64,000 nt of DNA from an uncultured Clostridium sp. (lineage in GTDB: Bacteria > Bacillota > Clostridia > TANB77 > CAG-508): NCBI GenBank assembly GCA_930989765.1, contig CAKNNA010000002.1, positions 26,000-89,999 on the forward strand. Reading direction: 5' to 3'. How positions within the stretch are numbered: the first letter of the stretch is position 1; each line of letters opens with the position of its first letter. The position numbers were made by a program, and so were the translations under genes. The notes under the pieces are model-generated. The model made no database searches. It saw nothing but the letters and a program-made list of their open reading frames with translations, and was not told the origin of the DNA. Shown here one piece after another: positions 1-9,192 of the stretch.

Positions 1-1359
1 CGTTAATATATCCGTTGTACCTAATCCTAAACTTAAATCACAGTTACCAATTATTTCATCAGATATTTTATTAGGATAGCGATTGTCGAGTTGACCGTTT
101 ATTTTGGGTTATTGGTATTAAAGAAAGTCCGGCGACTTCTGACAGTACTAATCTTTTTATTAAAATCAGGTATTTGTCCGTATATTAGCAAACTCATCTA
201 AAAAACAGAAAACATCTATATCACATTTTCCATTTGGTCTTGAATCTGCAAATCTAACTAACTTGATAAAAAGAAATGTATAAAATAAAGAGCTTAAAAA
301 ATCGTAAGCTCCATTCATATCATCTGTTACAACATAGTAAATGCAAGGCTTTTTAGCAGGTAAAGTCAAATCAATATCACTAGCAGAAGTTAATCGTTGT
401 AAATCTTCATTTTGAAATGTCTGCAATCTAGTTCCAAGACCAGTAATAACACTTGCTTTTATAGTATCACTACCACTTGCAAATATATTGTAACTCATTT
501 TAGCAGGATGCTCATTCGGTAATCCTTTGAACATGGCATCTATTTCATTTATATCGCCACCTGCAATTTTTTTATAAATGTTTGTTAAATTATTTTGGTC
601 AACAAGTATTTGTAAAAAATAAAAAAGAAATGCTTTTAGTAAATTTTCTTCAGCTCTTGGCCAAAACTCATCTTTTCCACTTTTCTTTTGAGTATTCGAT
701 ATAATGACATTTGCACTTGTTTGAACATCATTTATATTTTCATTTTCAGCAAGTGGGTTCCATCTATCACTATGTCTCATATCTTTTAAGTTAAATACTT
801 TTACTACATATCCTATATTTCTAAAATAACCTGAAGTAGTCCTATATATTTCTGCTTTTGGATCTGTTACGATGATAGATTTTAGATATTTAGATAGTTC
901 CAATAGATTGGTTAATAGAAAAGCTGTTGTTTTCATACTGCCAGAACTTCCAAATACACATATATTTTTATTAAAGTAAGTATCTAATGGTAATTTTACA
1001 ATATTGCCTTCAAATCTTCCCAATATAATACCAGGAATATCATCTATTGTTAATACCTTTTTCATTTCTTCTAACTTCATCCAATCTGATGTACCATAAG
1101 TTCCATTTTCAGGTTTGAAAATAACGCCTTTATTTTCGTTTTTACCTTTTGAGACAACAAGTAATATGTCTAATATAATTAAAATAGAAATAAGGGCAAT
1201 TGTGAATGAAATAATGGCATATAATTTGTTGCTAAGGAAAATATTTTCATTAAAGCATATATTTAAAATTTCAATATATTTTTTTACATTTGTAATAATA
1301 ACGATATTTAGTATAAAAAACAAAAATAAAAATATATAAAAATATACTTTTTTATTCAT
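1..1359 (-). CDS. virD4: VirD4/TraG type IV coupling protein, 3' end outside window, three CGG +1 shifts
   Basis: ATPase that brings the relaxase-DNA complex to the conjugation pore at the membrane. Seen: two N-terminal membrane segments, a variant P-loop (GSSGSMKTTAF) near residue 137, and Walker B LDEFANIG near residue 390. The ORF track stops at 166, but three in-frame CGG codons (178-180, 129-131, 95-97), each read as CGGN = Gly, keep the frame open to the window edge and give the family sequence 'EFANIGQIPDF' and 'QNKGQLDNRYP'. Total length is 452 codons plus whatever lies left of the window. I chose the ATG two codons inside the track's TTG start; it overlaps the stop of the upstream gene. 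The family call is firm; the shifted part rests on the CGG rule. Confidence 0.9.
95..97 (-). other. CGG +1 decoding site 3 (virD4)
   Basis: In-frame CGG followed by T, after codon AAA. Zero frame stops within nine codons; the shift gives QNKGQLDNRYP and stays open to base 1. Confidence 0.85.
129..131 (-). other. CGG +1 decoding site 2 (virD4)
   Basis: In-frame CGG followed by A, after codon CGC. Zero frame ends after RTFFNTNNPK; the shift gives SRGLSLIPIT, which fits VirD4. Confidence 0.85.
178..180 (-). other. CGG +1 decoding site 1 (virD4)
   Basis: In-frame CGG followed by A, after codon ATA. Zero frame stops after IRTNT; reading CGGA as Gly gives EFANIGQIPDF, where this Gly is expected next to Walker B. 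Confidence 0.88.
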
Positions 1360-2269
1360 ATACAAATTTCTCTTTATCTATATAATTTTCCAAATCAACA
1401 ACAAAATAATTGCAATTCGGAAGTTCTTTAACTAACATTTCTTTTATTTCATAATTGCAAAAAATATCAGCATTTTTATTCTTGTTTTCTTTTAAGAAAG
1501 ATTTGATTCTATTTATTTTTTCAGTATCAAAAAAATAAAAGGTAGAAATATATCTGTTTTTATAGTCAGTGTATTCACAAAAACTATATTCTGATAAATA
1601 TATATCATTCCTTTTATATTTTGCTTTTATAATATTATACCAATCAATATTATGCAAGTATTTTAATTTTTCTCTATTTTCTTCAGTATCTTTAACAATT
1701 AATAACTGATTCATTCCAAATGTAAATTGATTTATTTTTATTCTATTCTCATCATTAGTTAAAATTATTATATTTTTATATGTTTTTTCTTTTTGTAAAT
1801 CGTATATAAGCAATCTTAAATATTTGTCATTGTGTTCTTCTGTAAGGTGATATGTAAGGTATTCCATTCCATTTATCTCTAATACACCAATAAACTTTCT
1901 TGATGTAATTGTAAATTCTTCTTTATTTTTCATGGAAAATGAAGGTATAAATTTTACATTAGCACAGTTGTAATAAAAAGCTGCCATTTTACTAATATAT
2001 AGTAGTCTAGGCAAGTATTTTACATTTCGATTTAATTTGTTATATTCAAATTTAAATAGTCCAGCAAATTCAATCCCTAATTCATCCAATACAAGATGAT
2101 GTGATTTTGTTCTTTTCAAATATCTTTTAGCCACCAAATTACTAATTCTTTTTTTATAATATTTCTGTGTATTAAAAAAATATTTTGAATCTTTTACATC
2201 CAAATATTGATACTTTGATATAAATTCTAATAAAGAAATTTCTTCTGGTCCATTTGGAAAATTGCTCAA
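1352..2269 (-). CDS. Winged-helix protein of the conjugative element (replication-relaxation-like)
   Basis: The N-terminal ~100 residues read like a winged-helix DNA-binding domain (ISLLEFISKYQYLDVK, then a second helix-rich segment), as in the replication-relaxation/MobC-like proteins found beside VirD4 in Gram-positive elements. The rest is unrecognised. The TTG start is set by a strong AGGAGGTGA eight bases upstream. Its end overlaps the start of the coupling protein, so the two are probably translationally coupled. The function in DNA processing for transfer is inferred from position and weak similarity only. Confidence 0.6.
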   Translation of the reverse strand: MSNFPNGPEEISLLEFISKYQYLDVKDSKYFFNTQKYYKKRISNLVAKRYLKRTKSHHLVLDELGIEFAGLFKFEYNKLNRNVKYLPRLLYISKMAAFYYNCANVKFIPSFSMKNKEEFTITSRKFIGVLEINGMEYLTYHLTEEHNDKYLRLLIYDLQKEKTYKNIIILTNDENRIKINQFTFGMNQLLIVKDTEENREKLKYLHNIDWYNIIKAKYKRNDIYLSEYSFCEYTDYKNRYISTFYFFDTEKINRIKSFLKENKNKNADIFCNYEIKEMLVKELPNCNYFVVDLENYIDKEKFVYE

Positions 2270-2471
2270 AAAAAATCACCTCCTAATAAAACATTTAATA
2301 ATTCTATGAGTTGAACTTGAAGGGAAGTGATGCGACAGCTTCGCTCTCACATCCTTACCACCACCAAACCAAATAGGGATTACAATTTATGAAAGTATTG
2401 ATTTTAAAAGATTTTTTAATTTTTTTGATGTCGCAAAAAATCAAAAAATTTTTTTACCCAAAACCCTACTT
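2270..2471. other. Non-coding gap inside the conjugative element
   Basis: About 200 bases without an ORF between the winged-helix gene and the RusA-like gene. It holds a GC-richer block (gcgacagcttcgctctcaca) and A/T-tract inverted segments (ttttttgatgtcgcaaaaaatc). It could be regulatory or an origin of transfer, but I see no nic-site motif I can name. Confidence 0.4.
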
Positions 2472-3059
2472 TTAGAACTCTACTTTTTTCAAAAATTGCT
2501 CCATTTTTTTACCATCCAATACATAAATAATTGTGTGTGGAATTTCAGAAAATTCTCCTTTGGCACAATAAAACATTTTCGACATATTATCATCTTGTAT
2601 AACTCCACTTATTATTAAAGCATCTGCAATTGGTTTTACATATTTATTATCAATGTCCCAACCTTGTATGTTATCACATACTTTGATATATATAAAAACT
2701 TCATTAGAAAATAGTCCTTTATATTGCTTGGTTATTTCTGCAACATTAAGCAATATTCTCTTATAAGTGTGTGTCTTTAAATTCTTGAAACTTGGCAATG
2801 TTTCAGGTACATATATTTTCAACACATCATCTTTTAAATCCGTTTTGTAATTATCATCAACACTTTTAATTTTTTCATATTCAAATTCAACATTTTTATT
2901 ATATTCTTTTACCTCCGACAAGAGATTATATCTTGCCTTTTCAAAATTCAATAAAAAACTTTCAATTTGTAGGTCTGTTAAACTATTACTATTTAAAGTA
3001 TTTTCTATCTGTTTATTTAAAATCTTTAATTGTTTATTTATTCTTTCATTTATAATCAT
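2472..3059 (-). CDS. RusA-like (DUF6100-type) protein
   Basis: 195 residues. The N-terminal ~60 residues look like helical coil. The C-terminal half carries WDIDNKYVKPIADAL followed by GVIQDDN, the spacing of acidic residues seen in RusA Holliday-junction resolvases (D..DN..K..DAL..G...DD). A nuclease or DNA-branch-binding role in element replication or transfer is inferred. The ATG start follows GAAAGGAC. Just downstream of spoVG in the same direction, likely one transcript. Confidence 0.6.
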   Translation of the reverse strand: MIINERINKQLKILNKQIENTLNSNSLTDLQIESFLLNFEKARYNLLSEVKEYNKNVEFEYEKIKSVDDNYKTDLKDDVLKIYVPETLPSFKNLKTHTYKRILLNVAEITKQYKGLFSNEVFIYIKVCDNIQGWDIDNKYVKPIADALIISGVIQDDNMSKMFYCAKGEFSEIPHTIIYVLDGKKMEQFLKKVEF

Positions 3060-3115
3060 AAAAAAGTCCTTTCATTAGTAGTATTGAAGGGCAAAAAAAT
3101 AAGGAAGCAAACACA

Positions 3116-3388
3116 TTATTCTTCAGATTCTAAAAATTCTTCATATGCTTCAAATATAGCATCCGTTAAATCTTTTCTAATTTTACGATTTAGTGGGTGG
3201 GCAGTATCTCTAAAATTTCTATCACCATTTAAAACTCTTCTTGAAGGCATAGAAATAAATTTTCTACCATCTTTTTCTATAAGTGTAATTCCTCTAATCA
3301 TAAATTGTTTGTCTAAAATAACATTAGCATAGGCCAATACTGGACCTCTTTGTTTTGCTTTATAAATTTTAACATTTGTAATTTCCAT
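3116..3388 (-). CDS. spoVG: SpoVG family regulator
   Basis: 90 residues that match SpoVG along the whole length: N-terminal ITNVKIYKAKQRG, central GITLIEKDGRKFISMPSRR, and C-terminal HPLNRKIRKDLTDAI. SpoVG proteins are small site-specific nucleic-acid-binding regulators; copies on conjugative elements are common. AGGAGG lies nine bases before the ATG. Sits between the adhesin gene and the RusA-like gene, all on the minus strand. Which genes it controls cannot be seen here. Confidence 0.88.
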   Translation of the reverse strand: MEITNVKIYKAKQRGPVLAYANVILDKQFMIRGITLIEKDGRKFISMPSRRVLNGDRNFRDTAHPLNRKIRKDLTDAIFEAYEEFLESEE

Positions 3389-3449
3389 AATTTTAATCCT
3401 CCTATAAATTTATTTTGAAGGGCAATTTATAAGAAGTTACTAACTAAAT

Positions 3450-6026
3450 TTATTTACCCGTTCTAGGCAATGTCTTTGGCTTTTCTGGTTCAGGTATTCT
3501 AATTATTGTATGGAACTCATCTTCATCATCTAATTTTACATCTAAATAATCAGCAGTAATATATGTATGATTTTCAATTATTTGATTATTTTGTAAATCG
3601 TCATTTGCTGTAACTATTATTTTTGTACCTTCATTTTTGAATCCTTTTTCAACTGGATTTTCAAATACAAATCTAACTTCTGTTACATATTCGTTTTCAG
3701 CTAATTCTAATGTATTGCTATCTAATAGTATTTCAGAACTTTCATTTGTATTGCATGTTTTAATTGTTTTCCAATTTGAATTGTTATTTGTTATATATTG
3801 TACTTTATATGTATTGTCTTTGTTAAATGTACCTGTTGTAATACTTTTTGCTCTAACTTCTGATGGAAGAATATCTCCCCAAATAAAATTAGTTACAGTA
3901 TCATTTGATTTATTTTGAATATCAAAATTATATGTAATATCTTTTCCTGGCTCAGTTTCTACAGTTCCAGTCTTTTCAACATCTACAATTAAATTTACAA
4001 CATCATTTTCAATATCTAATACAACAGTTTGTCCTTTTTGTGTAATTTCAAAATCAAATCTATTATTTTCTGGGAATATATAATAATCATTTTTTGAGGT
4101 TTCAACTGCATACCATTTTCCAATAGGTAAATATTTTAATTCTCCATAACCATTTTGAATATTTATTGTTCCAAACTTTTCATCTGTTTCAGCATTAAAT
4201 ATGTCAAATGTTATGTTTGAAAGTTTATCTCCAGCTTTATCTCCTGTATATTGATTATCTTCAGCAGCTGTTTTATTTATTTCTACTTTGTTTTCATAAA
4301 CTGTTGTAGGTGTACAGTCTTTATCTTCAACAGTAACTCCGATATATGTACCACCAACTACTACACAATTTTTGAAAGTAGAATTTACTTCTAGTCCTTC
4401 AATTACTTTAGCTGCAACTGTTATGTCTTTTGTGCTTTTAAAGTTAGATTTAACACTGTCAAAAACAAGTGCAAATTTAGTTATATATTCATCTTCATCA
4501 AGTTTCTCTTTTGTAAAATCTATTGTATTATCTTTTGTTGTACTTAAATTAGTTGCTATTGTTTTTGTATTTTCTTTATTTGTTGTATATGTTACTTTGT
4601 ATTTTAAATCTTCGTTATATGTTCCTGTTGTAATACTTTGTAAACGAACTTCACTAGGTAAACTATCTTCAATTCTAAAGTCTTCAAGTCTTACAGAAGA
4701 TGCATTATGAACATTTGAAATTTGATAATTTATAACTTCATTTCCTTGTCCTTGAGTGTCTCCATCTTTTTCAACTTCTGTTTCTAATGTTACATTATCA
4801 TTTTCTATTTTAATTATTACTTTTTGTCCATCATAAGTAAGTTCAAATTCATATTCTGCTCCTTCTTTACCTATTTGATAGTAGTCAGAAGCTTTGAGTT
4901 CAGTCAATCTATATTTTCCAAGTTTTAATTCTGCTATAACTTTTCCTAATTCATTTGTATAGAATTGTTTTTTATAAGTTTCAACTCCATCAATTCTTTC
5001 AATTTCAATAAGTGTATTTTCAAGTCCACTTCCTGCTGGTAATCCACTATATTCATTGTCGTTTTTAGAAACTTTATCTACTTCTATTTCTCCTGTTGGC
5101 TCTGTATATATCATTTTTGCATTTGTAGTTGTAAATACAAATGGATCTGATACAGTTGCATAGTCTTGCCATTCAGGATTTGGAGATTTACAATAAAAAA
5201 CAGGGAAAGTTTCTACATTTCCTGTTGCTGTAATATCTATTGAAACATCTTTTGTTATATTTTTTCTAGGTACAATGACCTTAAATTGTTCACCTTTTGC
5301 GAACTCACTTTTCTCATTATTGTTCATATCTGTTAATTTACTTCCTGCAGGTGCTTGCTCTCCATTCATATATATACGAATATCTTTTGAATTTATTGGA
5401 GAATCTACTTTAAATATTTGTGAAATATATGTGCTATCTTTATCATCAACACTTGCGTTTTTAATAGTACTAATATTTAATACAGGATCAATTCTTGTTT
5501 CTGTACCATTTCTACCATAATCAACTAATTCCTTAATTTTAGCAACAATTCGATTACCAATTTCATCTGCTCCTTGATAATTATTTACATCTCCGCCATC
5601 TAGCACACGATATACTGCTTGTTTTGTTGCAAAGAATGCATCTTTTGGATCATCAAATCCTAAATTGCCACCATAAGGATATCCTTTTAATAAAACTCTA
5701 TAAACTGCTGGGTTGCTCATTGCTTCTTCTATAGTTACATCATAAGATAGTGTATCATCTACACCAGGTTTATCTTTATTAAGACAATATGCAGGACGGA
5801 AAACACCATTGTCATAATATCCTACATAATGAGTAATAATATAAGAATAAACACCATTTCCAAAATTATATTTTACATGCCTTGCACATTCTCCTAATTC
5901 TACTATTTCTACTTTATCTCCAATGTTTGCAGCCTGTACCTGTGAAAATATTGGAAATATAGTTGTACATAACATGGTGATTAAAGAGAATATACAAAAA
6001 ACTTTTTTTAATAGTTTATTTTTCAT
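3450..6026 (-). CDS. Secreted thioester/Cna-B adhesin ending in LPRTGK without a membrane tail
   Basis: 858 residues: signal peptide (to about AQVQA), a thioester domain at about 36-230 with the YCLN cysteine motif and the TKQAVY glutamine segment, then two cycles of a Cna-B domain (GEIEVDKVS..., ENKVEINKT...) followed by a DUF11-like domain (DSLPSEVRLQSITTG, DILPSEVRAKSITTG). Such proteins bond covalently to host or cell surfaces. The C-terminus is LPRTGK then stop: a sortase motif with no hydrophobic segment and no charged tail, and no other frame supplies one. A sortase is encoded two genes upstream. I prefer the ATG at 6026 over the TTG at 6032 because of its spacing to GGAAAGAAGG. Confidence 0.85.
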   Translation of the reverse strand: MKNKLLKKVFCIFSLITMLCTTIFPIFSQVQAANIGDKVEIVELGECARHVKYNFGNGVYSYIITHYVGYYDNGVFRPAYCLNKDKPGVDDTLSYDVTIEEAMSNPAVYRVLLKGYPYGGNLGFDDPKDAFFATKQAVYRVLDGGDVNNYQGADEIGNRIVAKIKELVDYGRNGTETRIDPVLNISTIKNASVDDKDSTYISQIFKVDSPINSKDIRIYMNGEQAPAGSKLTDMNNNEKSEFAKGEQFKVIVPRKNITKDVSIDITATGNVETFPVFYCKSPNPEWQDYATVSDPFVFTTTNAKMIYTEPTGEIEVDKVSKNDNEYSGLPAGSGLENTLIEIERIDGVETYKKQFYTNELGKVIAELKLGKYRLTELKASDYYQIGKEGAEYEFELTYDGQKVIIKIENDNVTLETEVEKDGDTQGQGNEVINYQISNVHNASSVRLEDFRIEDSLPSEVRLQSITTGTYNEDLKYKVTYTTNKENTKTIATNLSTTKDNTIDFTKEKLDEDEYITKFALVFDSVKSNFKSTKDITVAAKVIEGLEVNSTFKNCVVVGGTYIGVTVEDKDCTPTTVYENKVEINKTAAEDNQYTGDKAGDKLSNITFDIFNAETDEKFGTINIQNGYGELKYLPIGKWYAVETSKNDYYIFPENNRFDFEITQKGQTVVLDIENDVVNLIVDVEKTGTVETEPGKDITYNFDIQNKSNDTVTNFIWGDILPSEVRAKSITTGTFNKDNTYKVQYITNNNSNWKTIKTCNTNESSEILLDSNTLELAENEYVTEVRFVFENPVEKGFKNEGTKIIVTANDDLQNNQIIENHTYITADYLDVKLDDEDEFHTIIRIPEPEKPKTLPRTGK

Positions 6027-6062
6027 AAACAATACCTTCTTTCCTTTTAAATTTTAATACAA

Positions 6063-6090
6063 AAAAATAGGCTCTTTAAAACCTATTTTT
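6063..6090 (-). terminator. Hairpin terminator after the anchored protein gene
   Basis: On the minus strand AAAAATAGG pairs with CCTATTTTT around a ten-base loop and is followed by a T tract, between the stop of the upstream gene and the adhesin start. Confidence 0.6.
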
Positions 6091-6100
6091 ATAATTATAT

Positions 6101-6835
6101 TTAATTTCCAGCCCAGTCTATGTAATACTTAAATTTTTCTTGATTACCTTCAACAAATTTTTCTACATAATAATAAATCGTTCCAAAACTTACTTTGCCA
6201 ACAGCAATTTTAATCTCCTCTGTTCTATATGGGTAAAAAACCTGGCCTCTTTTTTCGTAGACATATTTGAGATTTGGTTTTATCTTCATAATATCGTTTA
6301 GATAACTTTCTATCTCATCATCATATTCTTCCTGTGTTATTCTATCTATAGTTTGTGTAGGTTTTTTACTATCAGTATTTGTAGAAGTAGTTGGTGGATT
6401 ACTTGCTGGTGGGGTGGTAGGTTTACTTTCATTACTATTTCCATTTGCTGTAGGTGTTGTGTAACTGGTATTTTCTTTTGTATCTGTACTTTTATTTTCT
6501 TCTGTTTTTCCTTTTTCAGATTGTATCTTATCATTTTTATTTTGGTTGTTTTTTTCTGTATTTTCTTTAGTTTCCATATTGTTTCTCAATGTTTCTGATT
6601 TTTCATCTATTGTGTTTTCTTGAATAACATTTTCCACCTGATTATATGGAATCTCATTTTCTTCAGGCTTAATTTCAGCAATAGTATTAGTTTCCTTTAT
6701 ATTGTTTTGTTCCATTACATCAGAAAGTGTTTCTATATCAGAAATTTTTTTCTTATTTCCAATATAGCTTATTAATAATAATACACTTATTACTAAAACT
6801 AATAATCCAATAATAATAAATATTTTTTTCTTCAT
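6101..6835 (-). CDS. Membrane-anchored protein with low-complexity linker
   Basis: 244 residues: one N-terminal membrane helix (IFIIIGLLVLVISVLLLISYIG), then about 130 residues of N/E/K/T/P-rich linker, then a ~70-residue C-terminal domain (EEYDDEIESYLNDIMKIKPN...YYYVEKFV). I do not recognise the domain. The start follows AAGAGGTGATG. It lies between the sortase and the adhesin, so a cell-envelope job in the same surface module is plausible. No enzymatic motif is visible. Confidence 0.7.
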   Translation of the reverse strand: MKKKIFIIIGLLVLVISVLLLISYIGNKKKISDIETLSDVMEQNNIKETNTIAEIKPEENEIPYNQVENVIQENTIDEKSETLRNNMETKENTEKNNQNKNDKIQSEKGKTEENKSTDTKENTSYTTPTANGNSNESKPTTPPASNPPTTSTNTDSKKPTQTIDRITQEEYDDEIESYLNDIMKIKPNLKYVYEKRGQVFYPYRTEEIKIAVGKVSFGTIYYYVEKFVEGNQEKFKYYIDWAGN

Positions 6836-6901
6836 AAAACATCACCTCTTTTTTAGGGTAACATTTTTTTGTACAAAAAGGAATGTTGAAGAGAAAAAAT
6901 T

Positions 6902-7525
6902 TTAAAGTACCTCTAACGCTTGAACACAAAGCCTTTGAGTTGGTTGATTTCTTACACAAGTTATAATTGTTATTCTATTATCTTCTGTTTTTTCCAACAT
7001 AGACCAATCTGTTTCTTCTATTTGTTTAATTGTTGTTATTGTATATTCTTTATTTCCAAGACAAGAAGAATATTTTATGATATCTCCTTCTTTGACATTT
7101 TTCAAATTAGCTAAAAATCTAGAAGTGTTATGTCCCGCTAAACAAACATTACCTTGCAAAATATTGCTATGTTCGAAAAGACCAATTCCTTGTGCTAATG
7201 ATTCCTGAGTTGTCCCTTCTATTACAATATCTTTAAAATTAATAGATGGTATTTCTAATGTTGCAATAGCATTAAGTGTTTTTGTACTATCTGATTCTGA
7301 TTCGACAGGAGTTCCTGCTATTTTTTGATAGTTTTCAGTTGTATATTCTGTAACAATATCTTGTCTATTGTCATTATTATATATGTTATAAATATTATTT
7401 ATATTGTCTTGTATATGCTTATGTTGTATGTATTTATATGCACAAAATATACCTGTAAACAATACAATTAGACATAATAGAATAATAAGTGAAATCTTTA
7501 TAATTTTTTTTGTCTTGTCTTTCAA
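6902..7525 (-). CDS. Sortase (class C/D-like)
   Basis: Cysteine transpeptidase that joins LPxTG proteins to an acceptor at the outer membrane face. Seen: N-terminal membrane helix (IIKISLIILLCLIVLFTG), catalytic His in CLAGHNTS, catalytic Cys in ITIITCV and Arg in QRLCVQA. The track's TTG at 7573 lies on a ribosome site; the TTG at 7525, behind AGAAAGGAGG, is the better start and gives 207 residues (LKDKTKK...). It is the natural partner of the LPRTGK adhesin in the same gene string. Class assignment is tentative. Confidence 0.87.
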   Translation of the reverse strand: MKDKTKKIIKISLIILLCLIVLFTGIFCAYKYIQHKHIQDNINNIYNIYNNDNRQDIVTEYTTENYQKIAGTPVESESDSTKTLNAIATLEIPSINFKDIVIEGTTQESLAQGIGLFEHSNILQGNVCLAGHNTSRFLANLKNVKEGDIIKYSSCLGNKEYTITTIKQIEETDWSMLEKTEDNRITIITCVRNQPTQRLCVQALEVL

Positions 7526-7584
7526 AAAAATTTCCTCCTTTCTTTTAAATTTAAAATAAATCCTCCTTTCCAAAATAAAAAGAC

Positions 7585-7959
7585 TTAGATATTTTCTAGT
7601 CTTATCATCTCTTTTATATATTTTGAAACTTTGGAAAATGGATTAGGATTTGTAATTCTATTACAAACATCCTCCAAGTCAAAAGGATCAAAAATTATGT
7701 CATAAATACCAAGCATAAGTGCATCTTTTAATTCCTTTACTTTTTCATTTTCCAAAATAAGAATAACTTGTATATTTTTTTCTCGGACTTTAAACATAAA
7801 GTCTTTGAAATTATATTTATTAGGTTGAATTGTAGCAATTAGAGTAGTTGCATCTTTTTCTTCCAATACATAGTCTGGATAATATACAATTCTACTATCA
7901 TCTATTTTTTTACTTAAATCTCTATCTAATTGCTCATTATCTGTAAAAATTAATACCAT
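7585..7959 (-). CDS. Small receiver-like protein of unknown role
   Basis: 124 residues with the alternating strand/helix layout of a response-regulator receiver (VLIFTDNEQLDRDL..., VILILENEKVKELKDALMLGIYDIIFDPFDLEDV). I do not see a convincing phosphoacceptor set, so it may be a pseudo-receiver. Starts with ATG behind AAAAGGAGG; that ribosome site overlaps the stop codon of the M23 peptidase gene, so translation is probably coupled. Role in the element is unknown. Confidence 0.65.
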   Translation of the reverse strand: MVLIFTDNEQLDRDLSKKIDDSRIVYYPDYVLEEKDATTLIATIQPNKYNFKDFMFKVREKNIQVILILENEKVKELKDALMLGIYDIIFDPFDLEDVCNRITNPNPFSKVSKYIKEMIRLENI

Positions 7960-7977
7960 TTTTTTAGTTTCCTCCTT

Positions 7978-9192
7978 TTATTCAAAATAGTCTTCAGGAT
8001 TTGCAAAATTTCCATTGATACGAACTTCAAAATGTGCATGAGGTCCTGTCGAATATCCAGTACTTCCAACTTTAAGAATTGGCTCTCCTTGTTTTACAAC
8101 TTGATTTGTCTTGACAAGTATTTCCGAACCATGTGCATATAAAGTAACTATGCCATTACCGGTGATCTATCATTACCATATTGCCATAAGCATTATTATA
8201 AACGGCTTTAATTACTGTTCCATCTGCCATAGCAACAAAATTTGCACCTACTGGCGCACCAACATCTGTACCACTATGCAATTTATATACACCGAGTTAT
8301 AGGATGTGTTCTCATACCAAAATGAGAGGTAATATTTGTATATCCAGGTATTGGCCATGTAAACATACCAGTTGGAACTAGACCTGAGCCATCACTAATG
8401 ATAATTGAATTAGATGAATTTCCTTGTAGCCAAGCTGTACTTTCTTCACCTTCATAATAACCATTAGCTGCTTGAATAATTACTTGAATATCAGTATCAA
8501 GGTCATCTTCTCTTATCCTTAATTTATTCTTTAAGTATGTTCTTAATCTTTCGTATTTTTCCCCAATTAATTCTTCATTTGTAAATACTTTTCCTGTTGT
8601 TTTAGTATCTCCATTTTCTATTGTTTTGGATTCGTAATTATATTTATAATGTCCGTATTATTGAATCACTTTCTACAAGTATATAATGTGTTTCTTCTCT
8701 TTTAGTAGTAGTTTCTTTTCCATCCTTGTCTTTAGTAGTAGTTTCTATTATTACAGTATCTTTTTCATATTTAAAAGTACTTTCAAAATTACTTGCTACT
8801 TGGTTTAACAAATCTTTGTTAATATCCTTATTATCTGTCATATTATGAAATGCCATTATTGCGTAAAGATGAGACCATTCTATTAACTTATCATTTTCTC
8901 TGTTATCCACATCTAGTAAGTTATTTGTGGATTCAGTTCCAATATAATTATGGCAAGTGTTTAAATATTCTGATTTTTCTATACATAAATTTCTAATTTC
9001 TGCTTGCTCTGGTGGTAGGTCAGAACTATCTGTTTGAACTTCTTGTACAAAGATTGCATCTATAATCGTACAAATTGCAAAAAACAAAAGACCAATAATA
9101 AGTATAAAAGGTAGAAAAGGCTTAATAACTTTAAAAGCGACTTTTTTTATTTTATTTTTCGCTTTATTTTTAACTTTGTTCTTTATGCTCAT
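7978..9192 (-). CDS. M23 peptidase of the conjugation system, three CGG +1 shifts
   Basis: Peptidoglycan hydrolase that would open the wall for the conjugation pore. The ORF track shows only 8644-9231 because of three in-frame CGG codons (8653-8655, 8292-8294, 8159-8161). Decoded as Gly they give one 403-residue protein: N-terminal membrane helix ([10 protein letters not shown] region), helical linker, then an M23 domain with [14 protein letters not shown] (HxxxD zinc motif), [14 protein letters not shown] and HAHFE. Two of the three restored Gly residues sit where M23 enzymes have Gly. The ATG at 9192 lies inside the end of the TrbL-like gene behind GGTGGTGAT. Without the shifts the catalytic domain is never made. 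Confidence 0.88.
8159..8161 (-). other. CGG +1 decoding site 6 (M23 peptidase)
   Basis: In-frame CGG followed by T, after CAC. The next zero-frame codon is TAA; the shift gives [14 protein letters not shown], the usual M23 sequence. Confidence 0.9.
8292..8294 (-). other. CGG +1 decoding site 5 (M23 peptidase)
   Basis: In-frame CGG followed by T, after ACT. Zero frame stops after RCI; the shift gives [14 protein letters not shown], a Gly typical of this position in M23 enzymes. Confidence 0.9.
8653..8655 (-). other. CGG +1 decoding site 4 (M23 peptidase)
   Basis: In-frame CGG followed by A, after ATA. Zero frame stops after RTL; the shift gives SIIGHYKYNY. Confidence 0.85.

Noticed and set aside
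2270-2471. oriT of the conjugative element
   Set aside because: Position is plausible but no recognisable nic site or relaxase-binding repeats.
6753-6959. 68-residue ORF between sortase and anchored protein genes
   Set aside because: Overlaps the ends of both genes in another frame and has no ribosome site.
8111-8302. ORF on the plus strand in the M23 region
   Set aside because: Shadow of the restored M23 domain.
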